Shown: positions 17,648-28,060, counted from the stretch's first letter. The stretch: 64,000 nt of DNA from Eubacterium sp. (GCA_022511225.1 JAFLRZ010000009.1:1-64000); one strand, 5' to 3'. The notes: generated from the sequence alone by a model not told the origin. A program made the numbers and translations.

Positions 17648-19240
17648 TTAATACTTTGTTTTTTCGATTTCCTCTGTCTTTTTCTTGTAGCAGGAGAAAC
17701 AGTCATCAACAAGCTTTTTATCTGGCTTAGGTGTGATAAGTGATACTATCGGCACAATAACAAGGCCTCCAACCATAGCTATAACACCCGAGTTAATTGA
17801 TGACTTAAAGATATAAGCAAGCACCGGTCCCCATGATGAAATGTCAATACCGCCGAGAGTGATTACAAGCTGCAACACGGCAATACCGCAGCCCCATACA
17901 AAGCAAACTGCTGTTGCAAGCTTAGTAATTTTCTTTGAGTAAAGAGAATACATATAAGGCGCAAGGAACGCACCTGCAAGAGCACCCCATGATACACCCA
18001 TCATCTGTGCAATAAAGGTTACTGTTGGGTGAGAATCCTTAAAGATAGCAATTGCAGCAGAAACTACAATAAAGAATATAATGAATATTCTCATTATTGA
18101 AACTTGCTTTTTATCGCTCATTTCCTTCTTTGACATAGCCTTTACAATATCAAGAGTAAAGGTTGAGCTTGATGTAAGAACGAGCGAAGAAAGTGTTGAC
18201 ATTGATGCAGAAAGCACCAGCACAATTACAACTGCTATAATTACACCTGAAAGGGTTGAGAGCATTGACGGAACAATCGTGTCAAAAAGAGGAGCTCCGG
18301 TCTGAGGATTATACGTGATTTTGTCAGCATAAAGTCTGCCGAATCCGCCAAGGAAGTAGCATCCGCCGGCAACGATAATTGCAAATATCGTTGAGATAAC
18401 AGTTCCCTTGTGAATGTCATCCTCGCTCTTAATAGCATAGAATTTGCCGACCATCTGAGGAAGACCCCACGTACCAAGTGATGTGAGAATAACAACGAAG
18501 AGAAGTGCTAACGGATCAGGACCGAAGAATGACGTGAACGCACCGCCTGTCCAGCCTTCGGTTGAGGCATCAGAAATTGCTGACAAGGATTTTGCGGCTT
18601 CAACAAGTCCGCCGTTATCGTGTAATACGGCAAAGATTACTGCTACTATACCGAAAAGCATAATGATTCCCTGAATGAAATCATTAACTGCAGTTGCCAT
18701 ATATCCGCCTACGATTACGTATATACCCGTAAGAATAGCCATAACAGCAATTACAACCCAGTACGGAATATTAAATACCATACCAAACAGGCTCGAAAGT
18801 CCGTTATAAAGTGATGCAGTGTAGGGGATTAAGAAAATAAATACGATAATTGAGGCAGCGATTTTTAAGCCCTTGCTGCTGAATCTTTTGCCAAAATAAT
18901 CAGGCATCGTTTTAGCATCCAGGTGCTGAGTCATAACCCTCGTTCTTCTTCCGAGGATATTCCACGCTAAAAGAGAGCCGATAAAGGCATTACCCAAGCC
19001 TGCCCAAGTTGATGCAAGACCGAAATTCCAGCCGAACTGACCTGCATAGCCTACAAAAATTACTGCTGAAAAATAAGACGTACCAAATGCAAATGCCGTG
19101 AGCCAAGGACCGACACCGCGATCTCCAAGTACAAAGCCGTTAACGTCTGTTGCCTTTTTTCTTGTGCGGTAGCCTACTATTATCATAAGGGCAAAAAACG
19201 CAACAAGCAAAATAACACTGAGAATTTGTGTTGAGTTCAT
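17648..19240 (-). CDS. Sodium:solute symporter family transporter
   Basis: Multi-TM protein with SSS signatures (GYRTRKKATDVNGFVLGDRGVGPWLTAFAFGTSYFSAVIFVGYAG). Confidence 0.9.
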   Translation of the reverse strand: MNSTQILSVILLVAFFALMIIVGYRTRKKATDVNGFVLGDRGVGPWLTAFAFGTSYFSAVIFVGYAGQFGWNFGLASTWAGLGNAFIGSLLAWNILGRRTRVMTQHLDAKTMPDYFGKRFSSKGLKIAASIIVFIFLIPYTASLYNGLSSLFGMVFNIPYWVVIAVMAILTGIYVIVGGYMATAVNDFIQGIIMLFGIVAVIFAVLHDNGGLVEAAKSLSAISDASTEGWTGGAFTSFFGPDPLALLFVVILTSLGTWGLPQMVGKFYAIKSEDDIHKGTVISTIFAIIVAGGCYFLGGFGRLYADKITYNPQTGAPLFDTIVPSMLSTLSGVIIAVVIVLVLSASMSTLSSLVLTSSSTFTLDIVKAMSKKEMSDKKQVSIMRIFIIFFIVVSAAIAIFKDSHPTVTFIAQMMGVSWGALAGAFLAPYMYSLYSKKITKLATAVCFVWGCGIAVLQLVITLGGIDISSWGPVLAYIFKSSINSGVIAMVGGLVIVPIVSLITPKPDKKLVDDCFSCYKKKTEEIEKTKY

Positions 19241-19391
19241 ACTAACTCCTCCTTCAATTTACGCTTTAGTAATTTAAAGCTTTTAAGTAGCAAAGTGATT
19301 ATAACAAATCGAACAGCAAAAGTCAATATATTTCATAATATAAACCCCAAAATTTTGATTGCAAAACTAAATATTTGATGTTACAATCTGT

Positions 19392-20333
19392 TTGGTGTTT
19401 ATTATGGTCTGTATTTTATTGGTACTCTTTGCTTTGTTAATATTGGATTTGTACATTGTCGACTCTGCCGCAAGATATTTGTGCGACAGAACCTATACTA
19501 AAAATCCAAAATTATTTTTTGGGCAAAGAGAGAAAAAAGTAAATACAAAGAGCAAGAGCCGTCAAAGAGCAAAAAATCTTGAAAAAACTGTTACTCAAAG
19601 GTACGAAATAACCGCAGATGACGGTGCTAAGCTTGTGGGTCATTACTACCCCTGCGATAATGCAAAAAGGGTAGTAATCGCAGTCCACGGCTGGAAATCA
19701 AGCTGGAGCTATGATTTTAATGCACAAGCGGAATTTTTGCATAACAATGCCTGCAGCGTATTATTTATTGAACTTCGCGCCCATGGAGAAAGCGAAGGCA
19801 GATATATGTACTACGGAAAACGGGAAAGATTCGATTTGCAAAAGTGGGCAGAGCTTGCAGAAAAAGAGATTGCAGACGGTCTGCCGATATATTTTTACGG
19901 AATGTCAATGGGCTCAACCTTATCGGTAATGGCAAGCGATTTGTTTGGCAGCAGCGTAAAGGGAATAATAGCTGACGGCGTGACACCTACTCCGCGAATT
20001 GTTATGAAATCCATTGTGAAATCCATTAATCTGTCTCCGGCTCTATTCTACTGGCAAATCAGAATTGATTTGAGGCTAAGGCTTAAATGTGACGACAATG
20101 ACTACACGGCACTAATGGCTTTGGAAAACTGTAAAACACCGATTCTTATGCCTTACGGAACGGCTGACGTACTGACAACACCCGCAATGTCAATGCAGGT
20201 GTTTGACAAAATAAAAGCACCAAAAAAGGCTATTCGGTTTGACGGTGCAGGACATATGAAAAGCTATTACACCGACCCCGAAAAATATCAGAATGCTTTG
20301 CTGCAATTCTTTTGTGATTGCGAAAACGAATAA
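19392..20333 (+). CDS. Alpha/beta hydrolase
   Basis: IAVHGWKSSWSYD; YFYGMSMGSTLSVMAS; GAGHMKSYYTDPEKY. Confidence 0.88.
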   Translation: MVFIMVCILLVLFALLILDLYIVDSAARYLCDRTYTKNPKLFFGQREKKVNTKSKSRQRAKNLEKTVTQRYEITADDGAKLVGHYYPCDNAKRVVIAVHGWKSSWSYDFNAQAEFLHNNACSVLFIELRAHGESEGRYMYYGKRERFDLQKWAELAEKEIADGLPIYFYGMSMGSTLSVMASDLFGSSVKGIIADGVTPTPRIVMKSIVKSINLSPALFYWQIRIDLRLRLKCDDNDYTALMALENCKTPILMPYGTADVLTTPAMSMQVFDKIKAPKKAIRFDGAGHMKSYYTDPEKYQNALLQFFCDCENE

Positions 20334-20339
20334 ATCAAG

Positions 20340-20374
20340 AAAAAGAGAAGGAACGTTGAGTTCCTTCTCTTTTT
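20340..20374. terminator. Terminator
   Basis: AAAAAGAGAAGGAAC-gttga-GTTCCTTCTCTTTTT. Confidence 0.85.
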
Positions 20375-20560
20375 GACGCTTAAGGTATAGTGGAAAATAA
20401 ACAAGAACAGATAACCGATTAACCTAGTATATCCGGCTGTAATATATCCTAATTTAGAAATAAACAGAGCGTTAAGCGTTACATTTATTACTGCACCGAT
20501 TAATATGGTATGGTAATAACTGTTATGCCTTTTTGAAAAATGTTGCAAACAGTATACCAT
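20375..20560 (-). pseudogene. Remnant of a polysaccharide flippase (Wzx-like) gene
   Basis: YYHTILIGAVINVTLNALFISKLGYITAGYTRLIGYLFLFIFHYTL resembles the C-terminal TM region of Wzx-type flippases; the rest is missing. Confidence 0.5.
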
Positions 20561-20633
20561 ATTACTGATTTCTTTTCGGCAGACAAATTTTTATAATTGA
20601 TTATACCGCCCGAAATAATGTTCGTGATTTTCA

Positions 20634-21060
20634 TTATTTGTTTAATGCTTCCAAAATCATATTATAATTTCTTTCGCAAGCCTTGAAATCATCGTACTTG
20701 AACCAAAAACTAAACTTAGTTTTATATAGTTCATCTTCTTTAAGCGGGTGTGTAAGGTTATATTGCAACGATTTTTTCATCTCATCCCAATTATACACAA
20801 CATCGCCGCAGCACATATTTTGATCGGTTCGTAAACAAAGCCTCTTTCTCTATCATATTGCTCAAAATCTGCAAACAGATATATAACCGGTCTGTGTGCC
20901 AATAAAAAGTCAACCGATATAGATGAGTAATCGGATACTAAAATGTCGGCTTTGTTGAGTAAATCATAGATATATTGTTAACAGCGTCAAGCTTATCGGT
21001 GCAGCCTATAGTGTCGTTTCGTGAAAAACCGTTAAATACCAGGTTTTCATAAAATGATTT
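20634..21060 (-). pseudogene. Degenerate CDP-glycerol glycerophosphotransferase gene (C-terminal part)
   Basis: Reading across frames gives FYENLVFNGFSRNDTIGCTDKLD...NKADILVSDYSSISVDFLLAHRPVIYLFADFEQYDRERGFVYEPIK//CCGDVVYNWDEM..., with frameshift(s). Confidence 0.75.
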
Positions 21061-21188
21061 TTTTGATTTTAATAATTGCCCTGATTTTTAAACAGTCTTG
21101 CAAATGCTAATCATCAGTGATAAAATATATGTAATAACCTAATACCCCAATTTCAGCACGTTAATTTACATAATATCGGAGACCCATA

Positions 21189-22787
21189 ATGAAAAAAGCA
21201 CTATCAACACTATCAATTTTATTTTCAATAATTATTCTGATTTTTTGTATTTGCCTTACGGCTACCGTATATGCCGATGAAGAAGTTGAAGCAAGCGATA
21301 GCCTTACTGTTGACTTGTCCGTTAAATCAATCAAGCTTGCTAAAAATGAGTTCAAGCTCGGACTAAAAGAAACGTATCAGCTCATCCCTAAAAATCAAGA
21401 CGGTATTGCCATAACTTCAGGACTTACTTATAAATCAAGCAACACCAATATTGTGTCAGTATCCTCAAAGGGTGTTGTTAAGGCTAAAAAAATAGGCGAA
21501 TCAACTGTCACTGTAAAATACAAAAACGGCAAGAAAATAACTTGCAAAATCACTGTAAAAAATGCACCCTCATCAGTCACTTTGGACGTGACGTCTGCAA
21601 CTATCGGCGTTAATGAAAAATCCCTTGATCTTACTTCAACTACACATAACGGTTTCTCAAAGCAACGAATATACACAAGCTCAGATACAAAGGTCGCAAA
21701 GGTAAACAGCTACGGAGTTGTAACAGGAGTATCAAAAGGCACGGCTGTAATTACATGCGAGACATTTAACGGTAAAACCGCAAGCTGTAAAATAACAGTA
21801 AAAAAAGAACCTGAAAGCATCACCATAACCAATGATAATAAAAAGGTCCAAAAAGGAACAAATCAATATAAAATAAAAACTAAGCTGACGAGTGGCTCTG
21901 CAAGCTATAAAATCAGTTATAAGTCATCAGACTCCAAGGTTGCAACAGTATCTTCAAAAGGTGTAGTTAAAGGTATAAAGAAGGGTAAAGCGACTATTAC
22001 GGTTACTGCCTTCAACGGTATAAATGCAAAAATAAATATTTCGGTCGTAAACGAGAATAACTGTTTGTCGCTCAACAAAGTTGCAACACAGATTAGTTAT
22101 GATTACGATAACGTTAAAAAATACGTTTTCGGCAAAAGCTCGCAGGGCAGAAATCTTGAAGCGTATATCATAACTCCTGAAGACAAGAAATATGAAGAAA
22201 CGTATGTGATGACGTTTGCCATTCACGGCTTTGAGGATTCTTACAAGCGTGACGGTAAAGTGCTTGTAGAGGAAGCAAATAAGCTGATTGAATATTATGC
22301 CAAAAATCCTGAAAAGCTAAAGAGCTTTCGACTCGTTATCGTGCCTTGCTTAAATCCCGACGGTACGATTGCAGGAGAAAATAATCTGAGAGCTTGTTCA
22401 GATGCTTTCGGCAGATGTACGGCTAAGCATATTGATATGAACAGGGATTTTAAATCAGGCAGATTCAAAGCTACTGAATCACGCTCAATGCGTAAACTTT
22501 TAGAAAAATACAAGCCTGATGTTTTTACAGATTTTCACGGCTGGCTTGATGAGGTTTACGGCACGAGTGCTATGTGCAGCATTTTTCAAAATAATATGAA
22601 TTTGTCAGGTAAAGGTGTGAATTATTACGGCAAAGATTACGGCTATATTGTAGCGTATGTCCATAATAAGTATTCCTGCCCCGCAGCACTTGTAGAATAC
22701 ACCTCACCCAAAAAGGTAAACCACAAAAACACTTATACTTCGATTAATAAGATTATAAAAAAGTACAGCAGTAAAAAAAGCTCATAA
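21189..22787 (+). CDS. Secreted protein with BIG2-like Ig repeats and an M14-type carboxypeptidase domain
   Basis: Signal peptide; repeated YKSSNTNIVSVSSKGVVKAKKIGESTVTV-type repeats; AIHGFED, NPDGTIAGEN, DFHGW motifs. Confidence 0.82.
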   Translation: MKKALSTLSILFSIIILIFCICLTATVYADEEVEASDSLTVDLSVKSIKLAKNEFKLGLKETYQLIPKNQDGIAITSGLTYKSSNTNIVSVSSKGVVKAKKIGESTVTVKYKNGKKITCKITVKNAPSSVTLDVTSATIGVNEKSLDLTSTTHNGFSKQRIYTSSDTKVAKVNSYGVVTGVSKGTAVITCETFNGKTASCKITVKKEPESITITNDNKKVQKGTNQYKIKTKLTSGSASYKISYKSSDSKVATVSSKGVVKGIKKGKATITVTAFNGINAKINISVVNENNCLSLNKVATQISYDYDNVKKYVFGKSSQGRNLEAYIITPEDKKYEETYVMTFAIHGFEDSYKRDGKVLVEEANKLIEYYAKNPEKLKSFRLVIVPCLNPDGTIAGENNLRACSDAFGRCTAKHIDMNRDFKSGRFKATESRSMRKLLEKYKPDVFTDFHGWLDEVYGTSAMCSIFQNNMNLSGKGVNYYGKDYGYIVAYVHNKYSCPAALVEYTSPKKVNHKNTYTSINKIIKKYSSKKSS

Positions 22788-22817
22788 CCACATAAAATAA
22801 ATATTTTTGTAAAAAAA

Positions 22818-22876
22818 GAAAGAACTTGGGGCGACCTTCATAACGAAGTGGTGTGTCCCAAGTTTCTTCTTTTTAC
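22818..22876. terminator. Convergent terminator-like hairpin
   Basis: AAAGAAAGAACTTGGG...CCCAAGTTTCTTCTTTTT between convergent genes; the loop carries GGCGACCTTCATAACGAAG. Confidence 0.65.
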
Positions 22877-22890
22877 ATCTTGTTATCTTG

Positions 22891-24084
22891 TCATATTGAA
22901 TTAATCATATTAAGCATTTCAACATAAAAATCCCTGACGTCGTTCTTTTTCATCATTCCGCCTTGAAGTGACATATGATCGCCATCATAAACCGGCATAA
23001 CGTTCCAGATGCCTGTCGTAATATCATTTTTGTCAAAATCCTTTGACGGTGCGTTAAACGGAGCCGTTGCCGAAATTGTGTTTACAAGTCCGTCGTTTTG
23101 CTGCCAGGCTTCATCAACAGCATATCCGTTTTCGGTAACTCCCGTGTATTTGCCCATCAGCTTCGCACTCTTTACGTACAGTGTCTCGGTTTTATCTTCG
23201 TCAGGGAAGTAAGTGCCGTCCTCAGCCTGAATAGTTGAGCTGCAGGGGATTGAGAAGTAATATACGTTTTCAAGTGTTGAAATGCTTTCATTCAGCTCAA
23301 GTGCATTATCTATGTACATATCGTACGACGCACTGTCTTCGGGAATTCTGCCGTCATCATTTTCCTTGCTCGCAATAGAAATAAGGCTTGATAAGAATGT
23401 CTGAATTCTGTCCTTGAAGCCTTCAGGCTCTTCGGCATCTGCATCTATGTTGTAAGCTGATGTGCCGTTGTGCGGTGCAGCAAGAGTGGTAACGCTGTAT
23501 AACCAATCAGCCTTGCCGCCTGTAAAGAAATCTGAGATATCATCCGTACCCGTTGCTTCCTGCTCTTCCTTGCTTCCGTTAGCCAAAAGCTCTGAAAAAA
23601 TACGAACTGTTGCTCCGCCGAAGGAATGACCGAGAATATTGATTTTGTTTTCACTATCCCACTTATCAATCAATGGATTTTCACTGAAATCTTCGCCAAA
23701 ACGCTCGTGATTGCAGCGTTCACTGTGAGCTTTGCCGTAATCAACAACGCTTCCCGTAAGCTGAGCGTAAAGCTCGCACGCTCTGTCCCACGCACTGTCT
23801 GTAGGTGCAACAGATGCAGCGTAGCAGTCGAAGCCCTGCTTGTTCAGCTCTTTTATTAAATCTCCGCCGAACATTCCCCAGTATGGCATAAGCTTATACT
23901 GAGCATCGTAGCTTCCCCAGCCTGAAAGACCGTGAACAAATACGTATTTGTAATTTGTGTTCCACTTGCTGCTGTCTGTTGCCGTGCCTGAAGCACTCTT
24001 GCTTGAACAAGCAGAAAGCAGCATAACGACCGATAAAATTAATGCAGAAATTTTCAGTCTTTTCATACAGGTACACCCTTTCAA
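22891..24084 (-). CDS. Lipase-like alpha/beta hydrolase lipoprotein
   Basis: Lipobox LLSACSS; YVFVHGLSGWGSYD; ILGHSFGGATVRIF; resembles staphylococcal-type lipases. Confidence 0.82.
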   Translation of the reverse strand: MKGCTCMKRLKISALILSVVMLLSACSSKSASGTATDSSKWNTNYKYVFVHGLSGWGSYDAQYKLMPYWGMFGGDLIKELNKQGFDCYAASVAPTDSAWDRACELYAQLTGSVVDYGKAHSERCNHERFGEDFSENPLIDKWDSENKINILGHSFGGATVRIFSELLANGSKEEQEATGTDDISDFFTGGKADWLYSVTTLAAPHNGTSAYNIDADAEEPEGFKDRIQTFLSSLISIASKENDDGRIPEDSASYDMYIDNALELNESISTLENVYYFSIPCSSTIQAEDGTYFPDEDKTETLYVKSAKLMGKYTGVTENGYAVDEAWQQNDGLVNTISATAPFNAPSKDFDKNDITTGIWNVMPVYDGDHMSLQGGMMKKNDVRDFYVEMLNMINSI

Positions 24085-24092
24085 AAACAGCG

Positions 24093-24665
24093 TTAAAACA
24101 GTGAATTCATAAGATTTTCATAAATTGCCACAGGGTTTTGCAAAAATTTTTCCTTAATCGTTTCAGCCTGCGCCATTGTAGGCACAAATAGGGTAAGTGC
24201 CATAAAATCGCTGTCAACGTCACTTACACGAAGAGTTACCTTAAAGTCATTATCTGACTTCTCAATGGTAACGTTATTTTCCTTTTGATTTATTTCAATT
24301 TTAGCGATTTTTCTTACAAGCTCAATGCTTTTTTGCCTGATAGTTATCGGCAGGTCGTTTTCAACGATATCAACAATAAATCTGCTTTTTTCGGTAATTG
24401 CGAGATGTCCGTCACTGTCCTGAGTGATTTTTCCGCTTTTTGTCAATCTCGATATAGCGTCGCTGACTTCAAAATAATTTGCGATTTTCCCCTCAACAAG
24501 TGCATCTACGATATTTTTGGAAGTAATTTTATCAGAAATGTTAGCAATAATGTAGCATACTACTAATGCGATGGTAGAGCTTGATCGAAGTCCGCCGTCC
24601 TCAATCCCTGCCGTGAACGCATCAAACTCAAGCACAGGGTTAAATTCCTTGTTATCATTATCCAT
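24093..24665 (-). CDS. DUF4364 family protein
   Basis: 190-aa winged-helix-like protein; DAFTAGIEDGGLRSSSTIALVVCYIIANI pattern. Confidence 0.7.
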   Translation of the reverse strand: MDNDNKEFNPVLEFDAFTAGIEDGGLRSSSTIALVVCYIIANISDKITSKNIVDALVEGKIANYFEVSDAISRLTKSGKITQDSDGHLAITEKSRFIVDIVENDLPITIRQKSIELVRKIAKIEINQKENNVTIEKSDNDFKVTLRVSDVDSDFMALTLFVPTMAQAETIKEKFLQNPVAIYENLMNSLF

Positions 24666-24783
24666 AACTACACCACCTTTTAGATTTGTATTTTAACACA
24701 GATTTATCATTCTTGCAATAATATATTATTTGTGATATAAATAATATAGCAAAAGAGAATACGTAAAAAAGGAGATTATTAAA

Positions 24784-24984
24784 ATGACAGAAATTACAAA
24801 AGACACTATTATAGGCGATATTCTTGACGTTTGCCCTGATGCAGCACCGCTCTTCCTTGAAATCGGTATGCACTGCCTCGGTTGTCCTGCTTCACGCGGT
24901 GAAACTATTGAGCAGGCTTGTATGGTCCACGGAACTGATGCTGATGAGCTTATCGAAAAACTCAATGCTCATCTTGCAGAGTAA
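24784..24984 (+). CDS. DUF1858 domain (disulfide/redox) small protein
   Basis: ITKDTIIGDILDVCPDAAPLFLEIGMHCLGCPASRGETIEQAC. Confidence 0.88.
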   Translation: MTEITKDTIIGDILDVCPDAAPLFLEIGMHCLGCPASRGETIEQACMVHGTDADELIEKLNAHLAE

Positions 24985-25616
24985 TGAAGGCATTATCAAA
25001 TCGTCTTAAAGCAGTTGCCGATATGGTAAGGCAGGAATCTGTCATTGCCGACATCGGCACTGACCACGGCTATATCCCTGTCTATCTCTATAAGGCAGGG
25101 ATTATTAAAGGCGCTGTTGCTGCGGACATAAATGATGGTCCGCTTAATTCCTGTAGGGAATTAGTTGAGCAGCAGGGCCTTAGTGGCGTTATAAGTATCC
25201 GCTTGTCTGACGGACTTTCAAACCTTAAACCCTGTGAATATGACACAATCATAATTGCCGGAATGGGCGGAGAGCTTATTGCAGACATACTTTCTAAGGA
25301 TACTTCGATTAAGGATAAGCATATCATTCTTAATCCTATGACTCATCCTGAAATTGCAAGAAGATTCTTGTATGATAACGGCTTTGAAATAGACAGGGAT
25401 ATTATCGTTCCTGACGGCAGGCATCATTACTCAGTCTTTGATGCTCATTATACAGGCAAAAAAATTAACAGAAGCGATAAAGACTATTTCCTTGGCAATA
25501 TTAAGGATTTCAGCGATAAGGAATATTTCAGCCACTTACTTAACTATCTTAAAAACAAATCAAAATCAGGTGAAGATTTTACCGAAATAATCAACGAAAT
25601 TGAGGCGGTACTATGA
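24984..25616 (+). CDS. trmK: tRNA (adenine-N1)-methyltransferase TrmK-like
   Basis: LKAVADMVRQESVIADIGTDHGYIPVYL; IIIAGMGGELIADIL; LNPMTHPE. Confidence 0.9.
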   Translation: MKALSNRLKAVADMVRQESVIADIGTDHGYIPVYLYKAGIIKGAVAADINDGPLNSCRELVEQQGLSGVISIRLSDGLSNLKPCEYDTIIIAGMGGELIADILSKDTSIKDKHIILNPMTHPEIARRFLYDNGFEIDRDIIVPDGRHHYSVFDAHYTGKKINRSDKDYFLGNIKDFSDKEYFSHLLNYLKNKSKSGEDFTEIINEIEAVL

Positions 25617-26359
25617 CTACTGTAAAAAATATATATGACTACATAAATACTATTTCTCCGTTTGACACTCAAAAGGAGTGGGATAATTCAGGCTTTCTTA
25701 TCGGTGATTTTCGAAAGGAAGTCAAAAATGCCGTTATCGCTCTTGATTGCTCGAACGAGGTAGTCGAGTACGCAGAGAGCGTTTCTGCCGATTTGATTAT
25801 AACTCATCATCCTGTAATTTTCAGAGGTGTTAAGCAGATTAAATCGGACTCAACGATTTATCGTCTTATAAATAATGATATCGCCCAGATCAGCGTTCAC
25901 ACTCCGTTTGATATAGCCGAAGGCGGTATAAACGATAACCTTGCAAAGCTTTTATCACTACACAATATAAGAAAAATTGCAGACGGCGACCTCGTAGCAG
26001 GTGAGCTCGAAGAGGGAATGAGCATTGATGATTTTGCCGAGCTCGTTGCCGATACCCTCGGCACAAACGGCATAAGGTATACCGACACCGAAAAGCTTAT
26101 AAAAACAGTCGCAGTCGGCGGCGGGGCGTGCGGTGAATATGTTGAAGACGCTATGGCAAACGCCGATTGCTTCGTAACAGGAGAAGCAAAGTATCACGAA
26201 ATGCTTGATGCTCAGCAGATGGGATATGCTGTCATTTCAGCAGGTCATTTTGAAACAGAGAATAAACCTTTTCTTATGATAAAAGAAACACTTGAAAAGC
26301 TTTTTGTCGACGTGAATTTTCATATCGCACCAATACAAAATCCTATTAAAACAATTTAA
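25613..26359 (+). CDS. Nif3-like dinuclear metal center protein
   Basis: WDNSGFLIGD; LIITHHPVIFRGVK; VHTPFDIAEGGINDNLA. Confidence 0.92.
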   Translation: MTTVKNIYDYINTISPFDTQKEWDNSGFLIGDFRKEVKNAVIALDCSNEVVEYAESVSADLIITHHPVIFRGVKQIKSDSTIYRLINNDIAQISVHTPFDIAEGGINDNLAKLLSLHNIRKIADGDLVAGELEEGMSIDDFAELVADTLGTNGIRYTDTEKLIKTVAVGGGACGEYVEDAMANADCFVTGEAKYHEMLDAQQMGYAVISAGHFETENKPFLMIKETLEKLFVDVNFHIAPIQNPIKTI

Positions 26360-26368
26360 GGAAATCAT

Positions 26369-28060
26369 ATGGCACTTGACGGAATTTTTTTATACCACCT
26401 TAAAAATGAAATAGCCGATTTTGCGATTGACTGCAGAGTAGATAAAATATATCAGCCTTCAAAAGATGAAATCATTATAAATCTTCGTTCGAGAGAGGGG
26501 AGCAGAAAGCTTCTTATTTCCTGTAACGCTGATTCTGCAAGAATTCACTTTACTGATTTTCCGCCCGAAAATCCTGCAAAACCGCCTATGCTCTGCCTGC
26601 TTCTCAGAAAAAAGCTTACGGGTTCTTGGGTAACCTCGATTGAGCAGGACGGTTTGGAGCGTATTCTCAGAATAAATTTCAGCGGTACGGACGAGCTCGG
26701 AGATAAAACGAGCTATTCCCTTATTGTTGAGATAATGGGCAGATATTCAAACATCATTTTTGTAGACAGTGATAACAAAGTCATAGATGCATTCAAAAGA
26801 ATTGATGAAAGCAAGTCAAGACTTCGTGAAATCCTGCCCGGTGTTACGTACGAAGCACCGCCAAAGCAGAATAAGCTAAATATTTTCACTGATGATATTG
26901 ATGAAATAAAATCGTGCATTTATAGTAGTACAAAGGGCATATACAAAGCTTCTATGGAAACACTTATGGGCGTTTCTCCTATCGTCTGCCGTGAGCTTGA
27001 AAACGGTCTTTCGTTAGATGATTTCAAGTCACAGGCACTCTCACCGCTTCCGACAGCCGTTATTGTTGATACACCAAAGGACTTTTCTTTTATCGACGTA
27101 AAGCAGTACGATTCGCTTGCAGAGATAAAGCATTATGACACGTTTTCACAGCTGCTTGATTACTTCTTTTACGAACGTGTCAGGCTGATGAGAATTAAGG
27201 CGAGAAGTTCCGATTTGTTCAAAAAGGTAAATACTCTTCTTGAACGATCAGTCCGTAAGGTGCAAACAAGAACGGCAGAGCTTGAAGATTGTAAGGATAA
27301 GGAAAAATACAAGATTTTCGGTGATATAATCAGCGCCTTTCAGTATCAGCTCGAAAAGGGAATGCCATATTATGATTTGCCGAATTTTTATGATAATAAC
27401 GAGAATATAAGAATTCCTGCTGACGTCGCATTAACCCCTTGCGAAAACGCTCAGAAGTATTATAAGGAGTACAGAAAAAAGCACGTTGCCGAGACCAAGC
27501 TTGATGCCTTTATCAAGGATGCAAATGCAGAAAGGGATTATTTTATGACGGTGCTTGATGCCCTTTCAAGAGCAGAGAACGACAGCGAAATAACCGCAAT
27601 TAAGCAGGAGCTTTCTGCTGAGGGCTACATTAAGCTTGCAAGGGATAAAAAAGAAAACGGCAAAAGAAAAGCCGAAAAAGCTCTTAAGCCGATGAGATTT
27701 ATGACGAGGGACGGCTTCGCCGTTTTAGTCGGCAGAAACAACGTGATGAATGATAATCTTACTCTGAAAAAAGCAAAGAATTATGACACGTGGTTTCACG
27801 TTCAGTCCTCTGCAGGAAGTCACTTGATATGCGAAACCTCAGGCAAAGAGATAACCGATACGGCTATACACGACTGTGCCGTAATTGCGGCATATTACAG
27901 TGATGCAAGATCATCGTCAAACGTACCTGTTGACTATACGCTTGTAAAAAATATTAAGAAGCCCAACGACGCAAAGCCCGGCTTCGTAATATATGAAACA
28001 TATAAAACAGAATTTGTAACTCCTACAATAGAGGAGGTCGAAGGACTTAAAAATGAGTAA
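26369..28060 (+). CDS. rqcH: NFACT/Rqc2-type ribosome quality control protein
   Basis: N-terminal MALDGIFLYHLKNEIADF...; C-terminal VLVGRNNVMNDNLTLKKAKNYDTWFHVQSSAGSHLI (NFACT-R). Confidence 0.93.
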   Translation: MALDGIFLYHLKNEIADFAIDCRVDKIYQPSKDEIIINLRSREGSRKLLISCNADSARIHFTDFPPENPAKPPMLCLLLRKKLTGSWVTSIEQDGLERILRINFSGTDELGDKTSYSLIVEIMGRYSNIIFVDSDNKVIDAFKRIDESKSRLREILPGVTYEAPPKQNKLNIFTDDIDEIKSCIYSSTKGIYKASMETLMGVSPIVCRELENGLSLDDFKSQALSPLPTAVIVDTPKDFSFIDVKQYDSLAEIKHYDTFSQLLDYFFYERVRLMRIKARSSDLFKKVNTLLERSVRKVQTRTAELEDCKDKEKYKIFGDIISAFQYQLEKGMPYYDLPNFYDNNENIRIPADVALTPCENAQKYYKEYRKKHVAETKLDAFIKDANAERDYFMTVLDALSRAENDSEITAIKQELSAEGYIKLARDKKENGKRKAEKALKPMRFMTRDGFAVLVGRNNVMNDNLTLKKAKNYDTWFHVQSSAGSHLICETSGKEITDTAIHDCAVIAAYYSDARSSSNVPVDYTLVKNIKKPNDAKPGFVIYETYKTEFVTPTIEEVEGLKNE

